Positions 9,864-21,011 of a stretch of 64,000 bases of DNA are shown in pieces; position 1 is the stretch's first letter, and every line of letters begins with the position of its first letter. The stretch is taken from positions 49,295,742-49,359,741 of the forward strand of contig JAAALK010000288.1 of assembly GCA_019279435.1 (NCBI GenBank), in the 5' to 3' direction. Made by a program: the position numbers and the translations under genes. The notes beneath the pieces were generated by a model. It made no database searches, was not told where the DNA came from, and saw only the letters and a program-made list of their open reading frames with translations. Origin of the DNA: Zizania palustris (lineage: Eukaryota > Streptophyta > Magnoliopsida > Poales > Poaceae).

Positions 9864-10927
9864 AATTTATTGAATTTTTCCCATACATTGAGAAATACAA
9901 GAATGACAAAGAAAATGTGGTTGCTGATGCTTTGTCTCGTAGGATTGTTCTTTTATCTCAACTTGATATTAACGTTCCAGATTTGGAAAGTTTGAAAGAT
10001 TTGTATGTTGTAGATAAAGAAGTTGCTGAACCATTCACTAAATGTATTGATGGGAAAGGTTGGAAAAGATTTCATGTTTATGACGGCTTCTTGTTCCATG
10101 CTAACAAGCTATGTGTTCCAGATTCGTCCGTACATTTGATGTTGTTGCAGGAATCACATGGCGGTGGATTAATGGAGCATTTTAGGAGAGAAAAGACTTT
10201 GGCCCTGTTGTCCAATAATTTTTATTGGCTAAAGATGCGGAGAGATATTGAACGATTTGTGCAGTGTTGTGCCACATACCATAAAGCTAAGTCCAAACTT
10301 AACCCGTATGTTTTGTACACTCCACTTCCTGTTTCTAGTGCACCTTGGGAAGATATTACTATGGACTTTATTGTGGGATTGCCTAGGACAAAGATGGGGA
10401 GAGACTCCATATTTGTAAGAGTGGATAGGTTTTCTAAAATGGCACACTTTATTCACTGTCACAAGACCAACGATGCTTCACATGTTGCTGATTTATTTTT
10501 CAGGGAAATTGTGAGATTGCACGGGATGCCCAGAACCACTGTTTCAGATCACGATGTGAAGTTTATGAGTTACTTTTGGGAGACAATATGGGCCAAGGTT
10601 GGCACAAAATTGCTATTTGCAACAACTTGTCACCCGCAAACTGAAGGTCAAAGAGAGGTGGTAAACCGTACACTCTCCATATTGCTGCGAACAATGAGTA
10701 AGAAGAACTTGAAAGAATGGGAGGAATGTCTTCCACATGTTGAGTCTGCATACAATAGAGCTGTCCACTCAACAACACAATTGTGCCCGTCTGAAGTGGT
10801 GTATGGTTTTAAGCCAATCACACTATTTGATTTGCTGCCACTTCCTTTTCAAGAGAGAGCAAACATGGAGGCAACTAAGCGTGCAGAGTTTGTGAAAGCT
10901 ATGCATCTGAAGACCAAGGAGTTATAG
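9864..10927 (+). pseudogene. pol: RNase H end plus integrase of gypsy element G
   Basis: The frame opens in the RNase H tail (VVADALSRR at about 9917), directly at the F insertion point. The integrase zinc region has the two histidines, but its usual CxxC is altered to CCATY, so the finger is probably broken. The core has the first Asp in MDFIVGLPRT, the second in the TTVSDHDVKF stretch, and Glu in GQREVVNRT. The frame ends at a TAG at 10925. A one-base shift there restores the expected continuation in another frame. The 5' end is cut by the transposon, so there is no start codon. Confidence 0.85.
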
Positions 10928-11334
10928 AAAAGAAGGCACGCTATTTTTCTCAAAAGACAAATAAAGGAAGAAAGAAGATGTTTTTCAAACCAGGAGATCT
11001 TGTTTGGTTGTACTTGCGCAAGGATCGTTTTCCTGATTTGAGAAAGTTTAAATTGATGACCCGTGCAGATGATTTAAAACCCTATCTGGGAGCTGACGAT
11101 GAGCTTGAGTCGAGGACGACTCTAATTCAAGAGGGGGAGGATGATGAGGACATCACTTCACATGATACACACATGAAGCCTCCACTTACAATTCAGTTAC
11201 TAGGACAAATCACACGCGCCCGTGCCCGTCGCTTGAACCATGAGGTTAATTCTTTCCTTAGCAACTATTTCAATATTTGTTTGGATGGGATGCTACTGAA
11301 TACTAGTGATATTTTGTTGCTTAGGAACATGGGA
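10928..11334 (+). pseudogene. Shifted, internally deleted integrase C-terminus of G
   Basis: Continues the integrase one frame over. FFKPGDLVWLYLRKDRFPDLRKFKL is the GPY/F-type module start, but it jumps straight from TRAD to DLKPYLG. About 30 residues that chromoviruses usually have in between are missing. ESRTTLIQ, an acidic DDEDI run and ITRARARRLNHEV follow. The open frame runs on to 11574, but beyond about 11335 it no longer looks like protein and probably reads into the LTR. Confidence 0.65.
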
Positions 11335-12050
11335 GATGGAATAGAAGAATTGGACTTGAAGACGGAGCCGCACGGATGTTTGAAGTCAAGATTTTGCTGG
11401 TTCGGACTACATCGACCACCCTGCACCAAAATGGGCATAACTTCCTCATACGAAGTCCGATTGGCGCGTTCTTTGACTTTTTGGAAAGCTGAGGAGAAGA
11501 CGGATCGTTTGCCGTTGGTTTCACACCTTTTGGAGTCTCGAGTCGTTCTGTGTGATTTAAACAGTCCTGCGTGACAGAACTGGGCCGTGTTGGCCCATAG
11601 TCCAAGTCTGTTCGTTTTCTAGCCCACAGCCTGTGTCTGTTCGTCTTCCACAGGCCGCCGCCCTATATATCCTCACGCCAGCCACTTCTAGGGTTAGGTT
11701 TTGCTTTGTTGCATCTACACTGTTGTGTTTAGATCCCGCCTCTTGCGCCGGACCGATTGGCTGCCGCATTGGCGTTTGTGAAACCTCAACTTATCTTCGT
11801 TTGTCTGTGTTTTGGCATTCGATTTGTATCCTTCCTGTTCTTGCTTGTGTTCTTGGGTTCGCTTGCAGGAATTAGCCTTCGTGGCGAGGTCAATCGCGTT
11901 CTGCGTGGTTGATAACCAACGGAGACAGTGGTGTAACGATTGCAAGGTTTTGATCCGCCGGACCGGAGCCTTGGATCGCCAACGTCGAGATTCTCCACCA
12001 ACCCAAGTTTATCCTTTACCTAGCGGAAGATCGGGACCACTCCCCCATCA
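11335..12050 (+). repeat. Probable 3' LTR of gypsy element G (borders approximate)
   Basis: GC-rich noncoding sequence follows the end of pol. It has a TATA-like CTATATAT at 11663-11670, then a GGGTTAGGTTTTGC leader-like segment and a T-rich stretch. MULE transposase coding sequence starts near 12,050, so the LTR must end before that. The sister LTR is not in the window, so the ends cannot be fixed. Confidence 0.45.
11663..11670 (+). promoter_or_regulatory. TATA-like box in the LTR of G
   Basis: CTATATAT in a GC-rich context, about 25 bp before the GGGTTAGG segment. Motif only. Confidence 0.4.
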
Positions 12051-13190
12051 GCAGGATCCAGACGAGCCTTATCCTTGGAGGGACATTCAATATCGATGGT
12101 GTATGCGTCATTTAGATGCACATTTCTACCGTCACATCAGGAAGAATAAGGAATTAACAAATTTGTTTAAAATATTGTGTGCCCAAAATCAAAAAAGGAA
12201 GTTCAAGGCCTTATGGATGAAACTTGATGAGTTGACTTCGAAGTACAAGCATGAGAAGGTTGCAAGACAACAAAATGGAATTGATGATGAGCCTGAGCAA
12301 CTATGTGCACTGCCCACTAATGATCAGCTGACAATCCACAAATGGACTAGGACAAAAGTTCACAACTTTTCAGATTGGATAAAATTTGAGAGTAGAGAGC
12401 AGTGGTCTCTATTATATGATACCCACGGAGCAAGGTATGACATCATGACCATAAACCTTGTGGAGGTTTATAATTGGGTGATGAGGGGTATGTGATGCTT
12501 GCCTTTGGTTGGTATTGTGGAGGGCATAATCCGTGGAACCACCCTGTACTTCGTGGACCGCCATACTCCTGCTTTGGTGGAGAACAATGATGAGCATTAT
12601 CTATACTGCACCAAAATTACAAAGTACTTAAAATAAAAAAGTAAGAAGGCCACACAACATCGTGCCATCAAGACAAGTTCTCGGGAGCTCTGTTTTGAGA
12701 TAACATGTCGGGACAAAGGCAGACAGGGAACAAATCAAGAAGTTATTGTCCATGAGTGCACTGTTACAGACATTTGTCGGTGTAGCTACAATAAACCATC
12801 GCTATACCACCGACCATGTAGTCATGTCATCGCGGCGTGCGCTACATTTAATATGCATGCCAGAACATATTTGTCAGAATACTTCAGCAAAGAAAATGTT
12901 CTGGAGACTTGGAGCGGTTAACTCCATGGGTATGGCGTTGTGAGCTCATTCACAGCTGCTCCTCCAGATGGTGCACGTCTGTGGGTTCTGGATTTTGAAC
13001 GTGTGAACTCAAAGGTGGGCAGAAGGAAGACACGATGAATTCAGAATGACATGGATGAATCAGAAGCGGGACACAGAAATAAAAAAATGCTTTGTGTGCA
13101 ACATGACTAGATACACCTACAAGAATTGTACACAGGCTAGCACAAGAAGAGGAGGGCCCACATAAAAAAATACAAAACACGACACAAATT
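12050..13190 (+). pseudogene. MULE (MuDR-type) transposase fragment with SWIM zinc finger
   Basis: The frame from about 12,050 encodes the C-terminal half of a Mutator-like transposase. It has an RHLDAHFYRHIRKN helix, a KWTR/WIKFESREQW segment, and the conserved GARYDIMTINLVEVYNWVM block, stopped by TGA at 12,493. The frame continues past the stop with LPLVGIVEGIIRGT, then about 12,600-12,900 gives a SWIM-type finger with CRCS and CSHVIAACA. A knuckle-like CFVCNMTRYTYKNC near 13,090 has Tyr where His is expected. At least three stops or shifts break it. The N-terminal DDE half is missing, replaced on the left by gypsy G. In grasses this transposase type often sits just before a plant mobile domain frame, as here. 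Confidence 0.8.
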
Positions 13191-13282
13191 GTACATATTA
13201 ATAACATGTATGTATTTTTTTACATTTGTTAGTTTGTTTCCTTAAATGTTTTTACAACTACTAATTTAATCAATACGTGCAG

Positions 13283-15094
13283 ATGGCTGGTAATGATGTT
13301 TGGCCATATGAGCTTCTCTCCCCTCATGTGGATGTGGGACATCGGGCACGAGCACTGACATCCCCACTAGGAGATGAGGGTGATCTTGGGCCTCTGAGGG
13401 TCCGTGTACCAAAGTATGCATGGCAGATCGATGATCGACCGGTTCACCGACATCCATCCTCTAATTAGACATGAACCTCATGACTTCACAGACTCACACG
13501 GGCCGACGCAGAACTGGTTTTGTCAATATCAGGTACATCATTATTATTTTTTCATAAAAATAAACATTACACTAATTCTACTTGTGTCGTACCAACAATT
13601 TTTTTAACAGGTCGACTACCTCGATGATGATGCTGGTGCTTACTCAGTGAGTCGTCATCTGGAGTGTTTCATTTTGTGGCTTCTCGGTTGGGTCATGTTC
13701 AGCAGCATGCACGCAGATAGTGTGGACAAACAATACTTGCAGTTTGCCCAAGCTATTGCTGATGCCCCCAATGATGCCGTGCCACAATACTCATGGGGAT
13801 CTGTTGTTCTTTGCGCCACATATCGTGGACTTTGTGGTGCATGTCAATGGATGACGCATGGTGGATCAATCACCGGCTTCCCGTTATTGTTACAGATCTG
13901 GTGATACGAGAGGGTTTACATTGGTCGGCCAGAGGTAGCCATGACACCGTATCCACCGACATCGGATCTTACAAGTGGGTACATTTGGACTCATGGATAG
14001 GTCAGTGTTTCTTACACAGGTAAATGAAGTAACATTAATTGTGTATTAACATGCCTTATTTTGTAGGCGACATGGGCACACAAACAGACCCGTACTTCAT
14101 ACCACGACTACACTGCACAGATGGATAACATTCGGGCGTCTGACTTCCGCTGGACACTGTACCTTCCATAGTACATGAAGCATTGTGCGCCTTATGGACT
14201 CTCATTGTTATGCTTTTGGGATGTAGGGTGGTGGAGGACATGTCGGTGCATCATATTTGAAGTGATGATCGAAGAATATGCCCCTCAACGTGTCTGTCGA
14301 TAGTTTGGGAAAGCGCAACACTTTCCTGTTCCTATTGAGGACCTTGTTTCAAGAAATGAGCACATGTAACTTCGTACAATATTAATCATGTTCGGATGTT
14401 ATGTACCACAACTTAGACTTGTTTGGTACGGGCAAAAGTGAATTGTGAAGGGTGGTGAATCATGGTTTGTAAAGATGCAACCATGGATCTAGCGGTGGTT
14501 AGGTGCACTTGAAGATGTGCACGACAAGGAAGCCGACTACAATCCATCAACATATCACGAATACCTTTTATGGTACTCAGCTCGGACTAGGGTTTGCCTC
14601 GTACGGCAAGAGGCCAATGATCCTACATCTATTCTTGATGTCACCCAGATACATCCTTCACACATAGCCTCATCGTGGCATGCGGGGGTAAGTACATAAC
14701 AATCATATATTTTTATTTGTACATGTTGCTATTTTTATGATTATTTTTTCCCAGGAAGATCATCTTTGGACGGCACGAGTGGACACAGACATCCTGAGTC
14801 CGAGCATGAGTGGACACAGATGCGAACAACTATCGAACAAATTGACATGTCTCTTTGCCGTATGTCGATACGACCACCTCAAAGAACTTTACCGTGGCCC
14901 GCACCTCCAGCTGCACCTCAGCCCCCTCGTGCACATCGGCCTCATCCTCCACCTCAGCACCTCAGCATGTATCCTCCTACAGCTGCATCTCCATCGATGC
15001 ACGCACCATATTCATGGTACCCGCCAAACATGCAATTTAATTATGGTGCGAACCAACCAATGTATGGTGCGGGGGCTACTTTTTATGGTGCAGG
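13283..15094 (+). pseudogene. Plant mobile domain (PMD) protein, degenerate, with introns
   Basis: The frame begins MAGNDVWPYELLSP at 13,283, just after a splice acceptor (…GCAG). The core has HLECFILWLLGWVMFSS, then FAQAIADAPNDAVPQYSWG and LCATYRGLCGAC, the PMD hallmark, then YERVYIGRPE and ATWAHKQTR after a small intron. Stops occur at about 13,903, 14,170, 14,368 and 14,442. Likely introns are 13,533-13,610, 14,001-14,066 and about 14,690-14,754. The last exon is Pro/Tyr/Gly-rich (MYPPTAAS, NYGANQPMYGAG) and is cut at 15,094 by gypsy element I. PMD proteins include MAIN/MAIL silencing factors and many transposon-borne relatives. This copy looks transposon-borne and dead. Confidence 0.75.
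13533..13610 (+). other. Intron in the PMD frame
   Basis: CAG|GTACATC donor and TTTTTTTAACAG acceptor, 78 bp and T-rich. Removal joins NWFCQYQ to VDYLDDDAGAY in frame. Confidence 0.65.
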
Positions 15095-15787
15095 TGTTGA
15101 CACAAAAATGTGCCCCCACATTTGGGTCAGTTCGACGATTCAAAAGTGTGCGGATACTAAGGTACAAGCCTAAGCGTGACGCAACACCGACGTCGCGTTC
15201 TGACTACCCTTAGTCGTGATAAGGGGGGTAGAGTCGCTAGGCAATCAGATCACACAAAATAATCCAATTAGTCAAAAATAAATATATTAAATAAAACAAA
15301 TTAGCAAGCTGGTCAAAGCCTGTCTGCTTCGGAGTATGGTGCGAAGGGGTCACCGAAGTATACCTTCGGCGTCTGGTGCGAAGTGTCTCGCTGAAGGATG
15401 CCTTCGGCGTTCGGACTGGTCCAATCAAAGATGAACTCCGAACGGATCTGGTCGTGACAATCACCTCCGAACGGTGGGTTTCGGCGCGAAGTCTCTAATA
15501 CAGTGAGGTACAAAATAATAACCCAAACGCCGTGCGTGGGCGACTTCGTCCAGAGTGAGGTACGAATGTGCCGAAGACTGTCGTGACGAAGTGTGCTGGC
15601 GAAGCATGCGGGTGAAGAAGAATCTTCGGCGAAGGGTGTCCTAGCGACCTCCGAAACCAATCTCTCAGCTTCGGATGCCTCCGACGAAGTAGCTCCGAAC
15701 TTGGAAACCTGCAACATAGGGGATTCGATGTACCAATTCGGCCTAATTTCCGAATTCTACTAAGTGTTGCACTAGTAGTGAAGGTAA

Positions 15788-15895
15788 CAATCTGTTACGC
15801 AGATTAGCGGATACTTCACAGGCGAAGTAACATGGCGATAGCAATCTATTACGTAGATTAACGGATACTTCACAAGCGAAGTAACAAGGATTACC
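15788..15895. repeat. Two-copy 54-bp tandem duplication inside the I LTR
   Basis: CAATCTGTTACGCAGATTAG at 15,788 recurs as CAATCTATTACGTAGATTAA at 15,842, and both continue CGGATACTTCACARGCGAAG. The differences are mainly C/T and G/A. It lies in what would be the U5/R side of the LTR, downstream of the TATA box on the minus strand. Confidence 0.8.
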
Positions 15896-16035
15896 ACTAT
15901 TCCGAAGTGGCCGGTGGAGGGCTTCTAGGCAAACCCATTAAGAGGTACATAAAAGTAAAGGTAAATAAATGCGATCAAAGCTAGGGCTTTGTGTTTGATT
16001 TGTGTTGGGGGGTCTCTAAGCCGGCCTCGCCTTTC

Positions 16036-16043
16036 TATTTATA
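16036..16043 (-). promoter_or_regulatory. TATA box in the LTR of I
   Basis: The minus strand reads TATAAATA within CCCCTATAAATAGAAAG. It is placed inside the LTR and oriented toward the element. Confidence 0.6.
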
Positions 16044-16376
16044 GGGGCCAAACTTCTGATCTAATATGCTATAATTCAGCTTGGATAGAGATAAAAACTT
16101 AGCCAGAATTGTATTCAACTTTGTCTCTGCCGAAGTGGGCGTCGGCCAGGCCCGTCGAAGCCTGCTCCTCAGGCCGAAGGTTCGGCGGCGTGTGCCTCCG
16201 AAGGCTTCCTGGCCGAAGGCCGTGGGCTGGCCAAAGGCTTTCGAAGCCCATAGCCCAATGGACCTTCGGCCCTATAGGCCTTCATCATGACCCCGGACAT
16301 GTGTATTTTTGGCCCAAATGACCAAAATTGATATTTTGACAATATGAGTCATTAATGCCATTTTTTGCTACTAACA

Positions 16377-16397
16377 CATGCCCCCTTCCTTTTATTG
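16377..16397 (-). promoter_or_regulatory. Polypurine tract of element I
   Basis: The minus strand reads AAAAGGAAGGGGGCATG immediately before the LTR start TGTTAGTAGC. This is the expected plus-strand primer. Confidence 0.8.
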
Positions 16398-16463
16398 AAC
16401 TGAGTGAACTAAAAGCACAACGAGCTGAAGACGATACTGTCCATATCGGAATTTCGACACCTT

Positions 16464-17460
16464 TTATGTTGTTTGCCACACGCTTGGGAAATACCTTTTC
16501 AAGTACCTACCATTCAAAGCTCTCCGAAACCGCTCTCCTTGCAGAGATTTCAATACGTTTGCATTGCCGGGAGCGATTTCGGTTATCTTAAAAGGACCTT
16601 CCCAACTTGGTGACCATTTACCAAACTTGGGACTCTTCGTGCCTAAGGGTAAATCGTCTTCCAAACCAAATATCCTACTTGAAATGATTTTGGTCTAACC
16701 TTCTTATTGTAGGCTTTATCTACTCTCTTCTTGTCTAATTCTATGGTTTCTAAAGCTATTAATCTCTTATCAGTCACTTCTTCTAGATTATCCTTCAGAA
16801 GAGTTTCAGACTCGTCGACTGATAAGCCATCTTTCTTTAACACTCTTAAGGAGCCAAGATATACCTCTACAGGCAGAACGACTTCTTGTCCATATACCAA
16901 CTCATATGGACTGACTTTGGTAGCACCGTGCTTTGCAATCCTACAAGCCCATAGCGCCTCGGAAAGCACTTCATGCCACCTTTTAGGAAACTCTTTAATT
17001 TTCTTCTTAATGAGCTTAATCATGGTTTTATTACTACACTTGGCCTGACCATTGGCCTGAGCATAGTAAGGTGAAGAGTTTATCACTTTAATACCATAAT
17101 ATTCGGTGAAGTCCCTCACTTCTCCAGAAACAAATGAACTACCTTGATCCGTAGTAAGATTTTGAGGAATGCCAAATCTATGTTTGATGTGCTTCAAGAT
17201 AATTCACGTACCTCATTGTGGGTCATGTTCTTGAGAGGTACGGCCTCGATCCACTTAGTGAAGTAATCCATCACCATCAACACAAACCGATGCCCTTTTG
17301 AGGAAGGAGGGTGAATCTGGCCGATGAAGTCTAAACCCCAACCTCGAAATGGCCATGGATTGACAATAGGATTGAGTAATGAGGCAGGAGCTAACTGAAT
17401 ATTGCCAAACTTCTGACATGCTTCACACCCTCTATAGTACTTGAAACAATCTTCAGTCAT
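16464..17460 (-). pseudogene. pol: Integrase of gypsy element I
   Basis: Three overlapping or abutting frames (17,460-17,194; 17,197-16,643; 16,664-16,464) together give one integrase. They hold the finger cysteines in CEACQKFG, core Asp in WGLDFIGQI, second Asp in TTDQGSSF, and NGQAKCSNKT where the usual Glu position reads Lys (NGQAE to NGQAK). The C-terminus (GYLVWK, then GKWSPSWEGPFKI) is the SH3-like tail. Frame changes occur near 17,195 and 16,650. The apparent loss of the third acidic residue and the shifts imply an inactive integrase. Confidence 0.8.
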
Positions 17461-17559
17461 AGTCGACTAATAAAAACCTGCTCTTTTGAGCATCCAACTC
17501 ATTTTCTGGGCCGACTGGTGAGTGCCACAAAGTCCTTCATGGACTTCACCCGTAGCCAC

Positions 17560-18159
17560 CTAGGAATGTTCATGGTCTAAACACTTCAATAGTACTCCAT
17601 CGATGGTTCGGCGGTACAATGTGTCTTCTATCAACACGAATTTGAACGCTTGTCGCTGAACTTTCCGGTTAACACTTTGGCTAGGGTCTATCAAATACTG
17701 GACGATTGGAATTCTCCAATCGCCCTTATGGGCTTCAGAGGGTCTTGCTAGCTCACCTTCTGAAGAAATTTCTAAACTACTGACTTCGGGATGCCCCCTG
17801 AGCCATTCCTGCTCTTTCCAAAGCCTGGCCGGGCTGGCCATTCGGAGTGTGCTGGGCCAAAGCCTTCCAGAGGGTTCGGACTCCCGGAAGCACTCACCGT
17901 GCGGGAGTCTTTGGCTTATGGCCTCCGGCATGCTAGGTCCCTCGGTTGGCAGGGTACTCCGGTCCAGGGACCTCGGCGCGCAGTGGCCTTTGGCGGCCAG
18001 AGTGGTCCGACCCGAAGGGTGTGCTTGCCCACTATCACTGGCTTCAGCAGTGAGACCAAGCATCGGCTTCTCCCATACATAAAATTTTCCTCTCCTGACT
18101 TGGTAACCGGATGCTTGCTGAGACAAATCATTTGCGACTGAATTGGCTTCCCTTGACAT
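17560..18159 (-). pseudogene. RNase H/integrase linker of I with an unusual Ser/Pro-rich insert
   Basis: The open frame starts with the RNase H exit (REANSVANDLSQQASGYQ) and ends in a linker typical of Tat elements (DWRIPIVQYL, then DTLYRRTIDGVLLKCL), stopped just before the integrase finger. Between them lie about 110 residues rich in Ser, Pro, Gly and Arg, GC-rich at DNA level (about 17,790-18,050) and unlike the surrounding AT-rich pol. It keeps the reading frame. It could be a captured insertion or a variable spacer. Confidence 0.65.
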
Positions 18160-18168
18160 GTGAGAGAT

Positions 18169-19863
18169 TTAGAAGTCATCAAAAGCAGCAACTATGTCTA
18201 AACATTTATCCATGTAACTATTCAGCAAGCCGTTAAAGCATTGAGCACTTCTAGCTACTTGTTGCACTACTAACAAAGAATCACCATATGCGTGGACATG
18301 TCTAGCACCTGCAGATTCTAGTAATTCAAGACCTAGCAATAAAGCTTCGTATTCAGCTTGGTTATTAGTAGAAGGAAATTCTAGATGGGCCGAAGTATCA
18401 AAGTGCATTCCATTAGGTGACATGAGAACCACTCCAATACCTTGGCCACTCTTGCAAGCCGAACCATCAAAATAAAGTTTCCATGGCACTACCTCAACTA
18501 GAGCAATGTTGTTACTCCAACTGACATCTATGTGGTGATCAACTATAAAGTTAGCTACGATTTGGCCTTTCATAGCTCTTAGGGGTTCGTAGGCCAAATC
18601 GTATTCGATCAACGCGTAAGCCCATTTTCCGATTCTTCCACTTAGAATCGGCTTCTGTAACATGTGCTTTATAACATCGGTTTGGCAAACGACAACACAT
18701 GTAATGGGGAGAAGATAATGGCGTAATTTGGTGCACGCGTAGTAAAGTGATAAACACAAACGTTTCACAAACGCGTACCTGGTTTCGGCGTCCAGCAGGC
18801 AGCGGCTCAAGAACGTGAAGATGTATTCTTTTCCTTCCACCTCTTGGGTTAGCACGGCCCCAATCACGCTATCTTCAGCAGCGACGTATAGCCTAAATGG
18901 AATCTCATCTTTGGGTGCTCTCACCACAGGCGGTGATGACAAGCACTCCTTGATTTTCTCAAAGGCACTTTGCTGGCTTGCCCCCCAAGTGAACTCAGCT
19001 TCGTTCTTTAGCCGGAGTATGGGGACAAAAGCATCAATGTTGCCGTACAAGTTGGATATAAAGCGACGCAAATAGTTCATCTTGCCTAGCAACTTCTGTA
19101 CATCCCTTTTGCACGTCGGCCCTGCAATGTTTCTAATCTTCTCAAGCCTCTTAGGATCAATTTCTATGCCTCTCTCATGAATCATGAAACCTAAGAACTT
19201 ACCCGCCGACACACCAAAAGCACACATGAGTGGGTTTATTTTAAAACCATACTGTCGCATTCTATCAAAAGCAACCTTCAAATCGGCTAAATGGTTTCCC
19301 ATAGCGTCCGATTTGACTACAACATCGTCGATATAAACCTCTAACATAACCCCTAGCAAGTCATGAAAGATTAAGTTCATAGCGCGCTGATACGTGGCGC
19401 CAGCATTCTTCAAACCAAAAGTCATGACGACCCACTCGAATAAACCAACAAAACCAGGCCATCGAAAGGCAGTCTTGTAGATGTCCTCTTCGGCCATAAA
19501 GATTTAATTGTAACCAGCATTGCCATCAAGAAAACTTAGTACCTTGTGTCCTAAAGCATCGTTGATTAGCATGTCGGCTATCGGCATTGGATACTCATCT
19601 TTCGGAGTAGCTCTGTTCTGATCTCTGAAATCAATACATACCCGTATCTTGTCGCTCCCTTTCTTCTCTACATGCACAATGTTAGCAACCCATTCCGCGT
19701 ACCTGCATGTCCTAATAAATTCAGCCTTGAGTAGTCGCTCTACTTCTTCTTTAATTCGGTCATAGACGGCCGAGTTGAAGCGACGAGGAGGCTGCTTATA
19801 AGGCCTAAATCTGGACTTGATAGGTAGCTGATTCTCCACGAGCTCGCGGCTTAGTCCTGGCAT
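18169..19863 (-). pseudogene. pol: Reverse transcriptase and double RNase H of element I
   Basis: Frames 19,863-19,504 and 19,497-18,169 are in the same phase and separated only by a TAA (probably CAA to TAA). RT shows VCIDFRDQNRATPKDEYP, motif A FLDGNAGYN and the YIDD box. The first RNase H follows (RLYVAAEDSVIGAVL, LSLYYACTKLRHYL), then a connection IGKWAYALIEYDL. The second, archaeal-type RNase H is LYFDGSACKSGQGIGVVL with NNQAEYEALLLGLELL and HVHAYGDSLLVVQQV. It is nearly complete and its catalytic motifs are kept. The dual RNase H supports Tat assignment. Confidence 0.9.
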
Positions 19864-21011
19864 CTCGCTATACTCCCATGCGAAACAATCGACATACGAC
19901 CGAAGTAACTTTATTACTTCGGCCTTTTCATCAGGCTATAAACGTTGGTTTACAAAAGTCGGCCTCAGGATGCTACCATTACCTATGTCAACTTCCTCCA
20001 AGGGATCGGCCGACGCAAAACCTTGTCCTAACTTATCTACATTGCCAAAGTCCCCGATGGCCTCGGCAATACCGTCTTTACTAGACCGATATTGCTCCAC
20101 ACGAGACTTTAGCCAATCTAGATTACTCTTGCTAGACATGACTATTAATACAAAAACAGCCGTGCTACTCCAGCTAGCTTTATAGACACCGGTACAAAAT
20201 GTCCTCCGAATACGCTAACAAAATCGCAATCCGAAAGATCTCTACCTGATAGACACTCTACTTTGTTATGGACGGCGTCAACCGATACATCGGCCAATGC
20301 TACTTGGGCCGAAGTATCCATGGGAATGACCTCTACCTCATCGACATCCCACTGAATCAGGCACTGGTGTAGGGTAGAAGGAATGCAGCAATTCGCATGA
20401 ATCCAGTCGTGCCCGATTAGCACGCTGTAATTACCTTGCACATCGACGATGAAAAATGATGTTGGCAATGTCTTGTTCCCCACCATCAACTCCATGGAGA
20501 GTACGCCCTTGGCCTAGGAGCTCTCGCCATTGAAGCCGTTGAACATCAAGTTGGTCTTCTTCAGGTCATCCTCGTCCATGCCAAGTTTCTTCAACAACGA
20601 GTAAGGCATTAAGTTAATAGTGGCGCCACCATCGATGAGCATTCGGGAAATCGGGTTTCCATCGATGTGACCTCTAACGTAGAGAGGCTTCAAATGGCGA
20701 GTTGAGTCCTCGGGCTTCTCAAAGATGGTGTTGCGCGGTCCGAGGTTCAATTGAGCGACCTCGGTCTCATCATGCGGCAGGGCGAACTCAGCGGGCAGTG
20801 TGACGATGTTGATGTCCATCGCCTGGGGTGCGGGCCCCTCGGAGATGGGCGAGTAATCATCATCGAGCATGTCGTTGTCTTCGTCGCTCGTACTAGGGGC
20901 CGGGTTGGTTATCTCAACCGGCTTCTCCCTCCATACCTGTCTTGTAGCTGGTCGAGGGCGGATTTCCTCAAAGACAGCGTCGCGCTCATCCTCGGCTTTC
21001 TTCTCGTGCAT
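19864..21011 (-). pseudogene. pol: Aspartic protease region and RT leader of element I
   Basis: Frames 21,011-20,514, 20,495-20,145 and 20,139-19,936 give protease with IDGGATINLMPYSLLKKLG, the active-site triad replaced by DGG as in many Tat elements, then LIGHDWIHANCCIPS and a leader to RT. TAG and TAA codons interrupt at about 20,514 and 20,145. The same protease wording recurs in element A (48,966-49,156), so A and I are related. Confidence 0.8.

Larger units (their letters stand above)
9864..12050 (+). mobile_element. 3' part of a chromovirus-like Ty3/gypsy element (G)
   Basis: Plus-strand remnant. The RNase H end is at the F junction, then integrase, a shortened integrase C-terminus, then LTR-like sequence. 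The upstream half presumably lies beyond F to the left. The C-terminal wording (ESRTTLIQEGEDDEDI, then ITRARARRLNHEV) resembles grass chromoviruses, possibly the CRM clade, but I cannot settle the clade by eye. The right border, where MULE coding sequence begins, is approximate. Confidence 0.75.
15095..16376 (-). repeat. 3' LTR of gypsy element I (1282 bp)
   Basis: The plus strand starts TGTTGACACAAAAATG and ends GCTACTAACA, giving TG…CA ends. A polypurine tract abuts the right edge. It holds many CTTCGG/CCGAAG words and a near-identical 54-bp direct duplication (15,788-15,841 and 15,842-15,895). A TATA box on the minus strand lies at 16,036-16,043. Confidence 0.85.

Noticed and set aside
13647..14023. 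Functional host MAIN/MAIL1-type gene
   Set aside because: Several stops within the PMD core and the transposase fragment just upstream point to a transposon-borne pseudogene.
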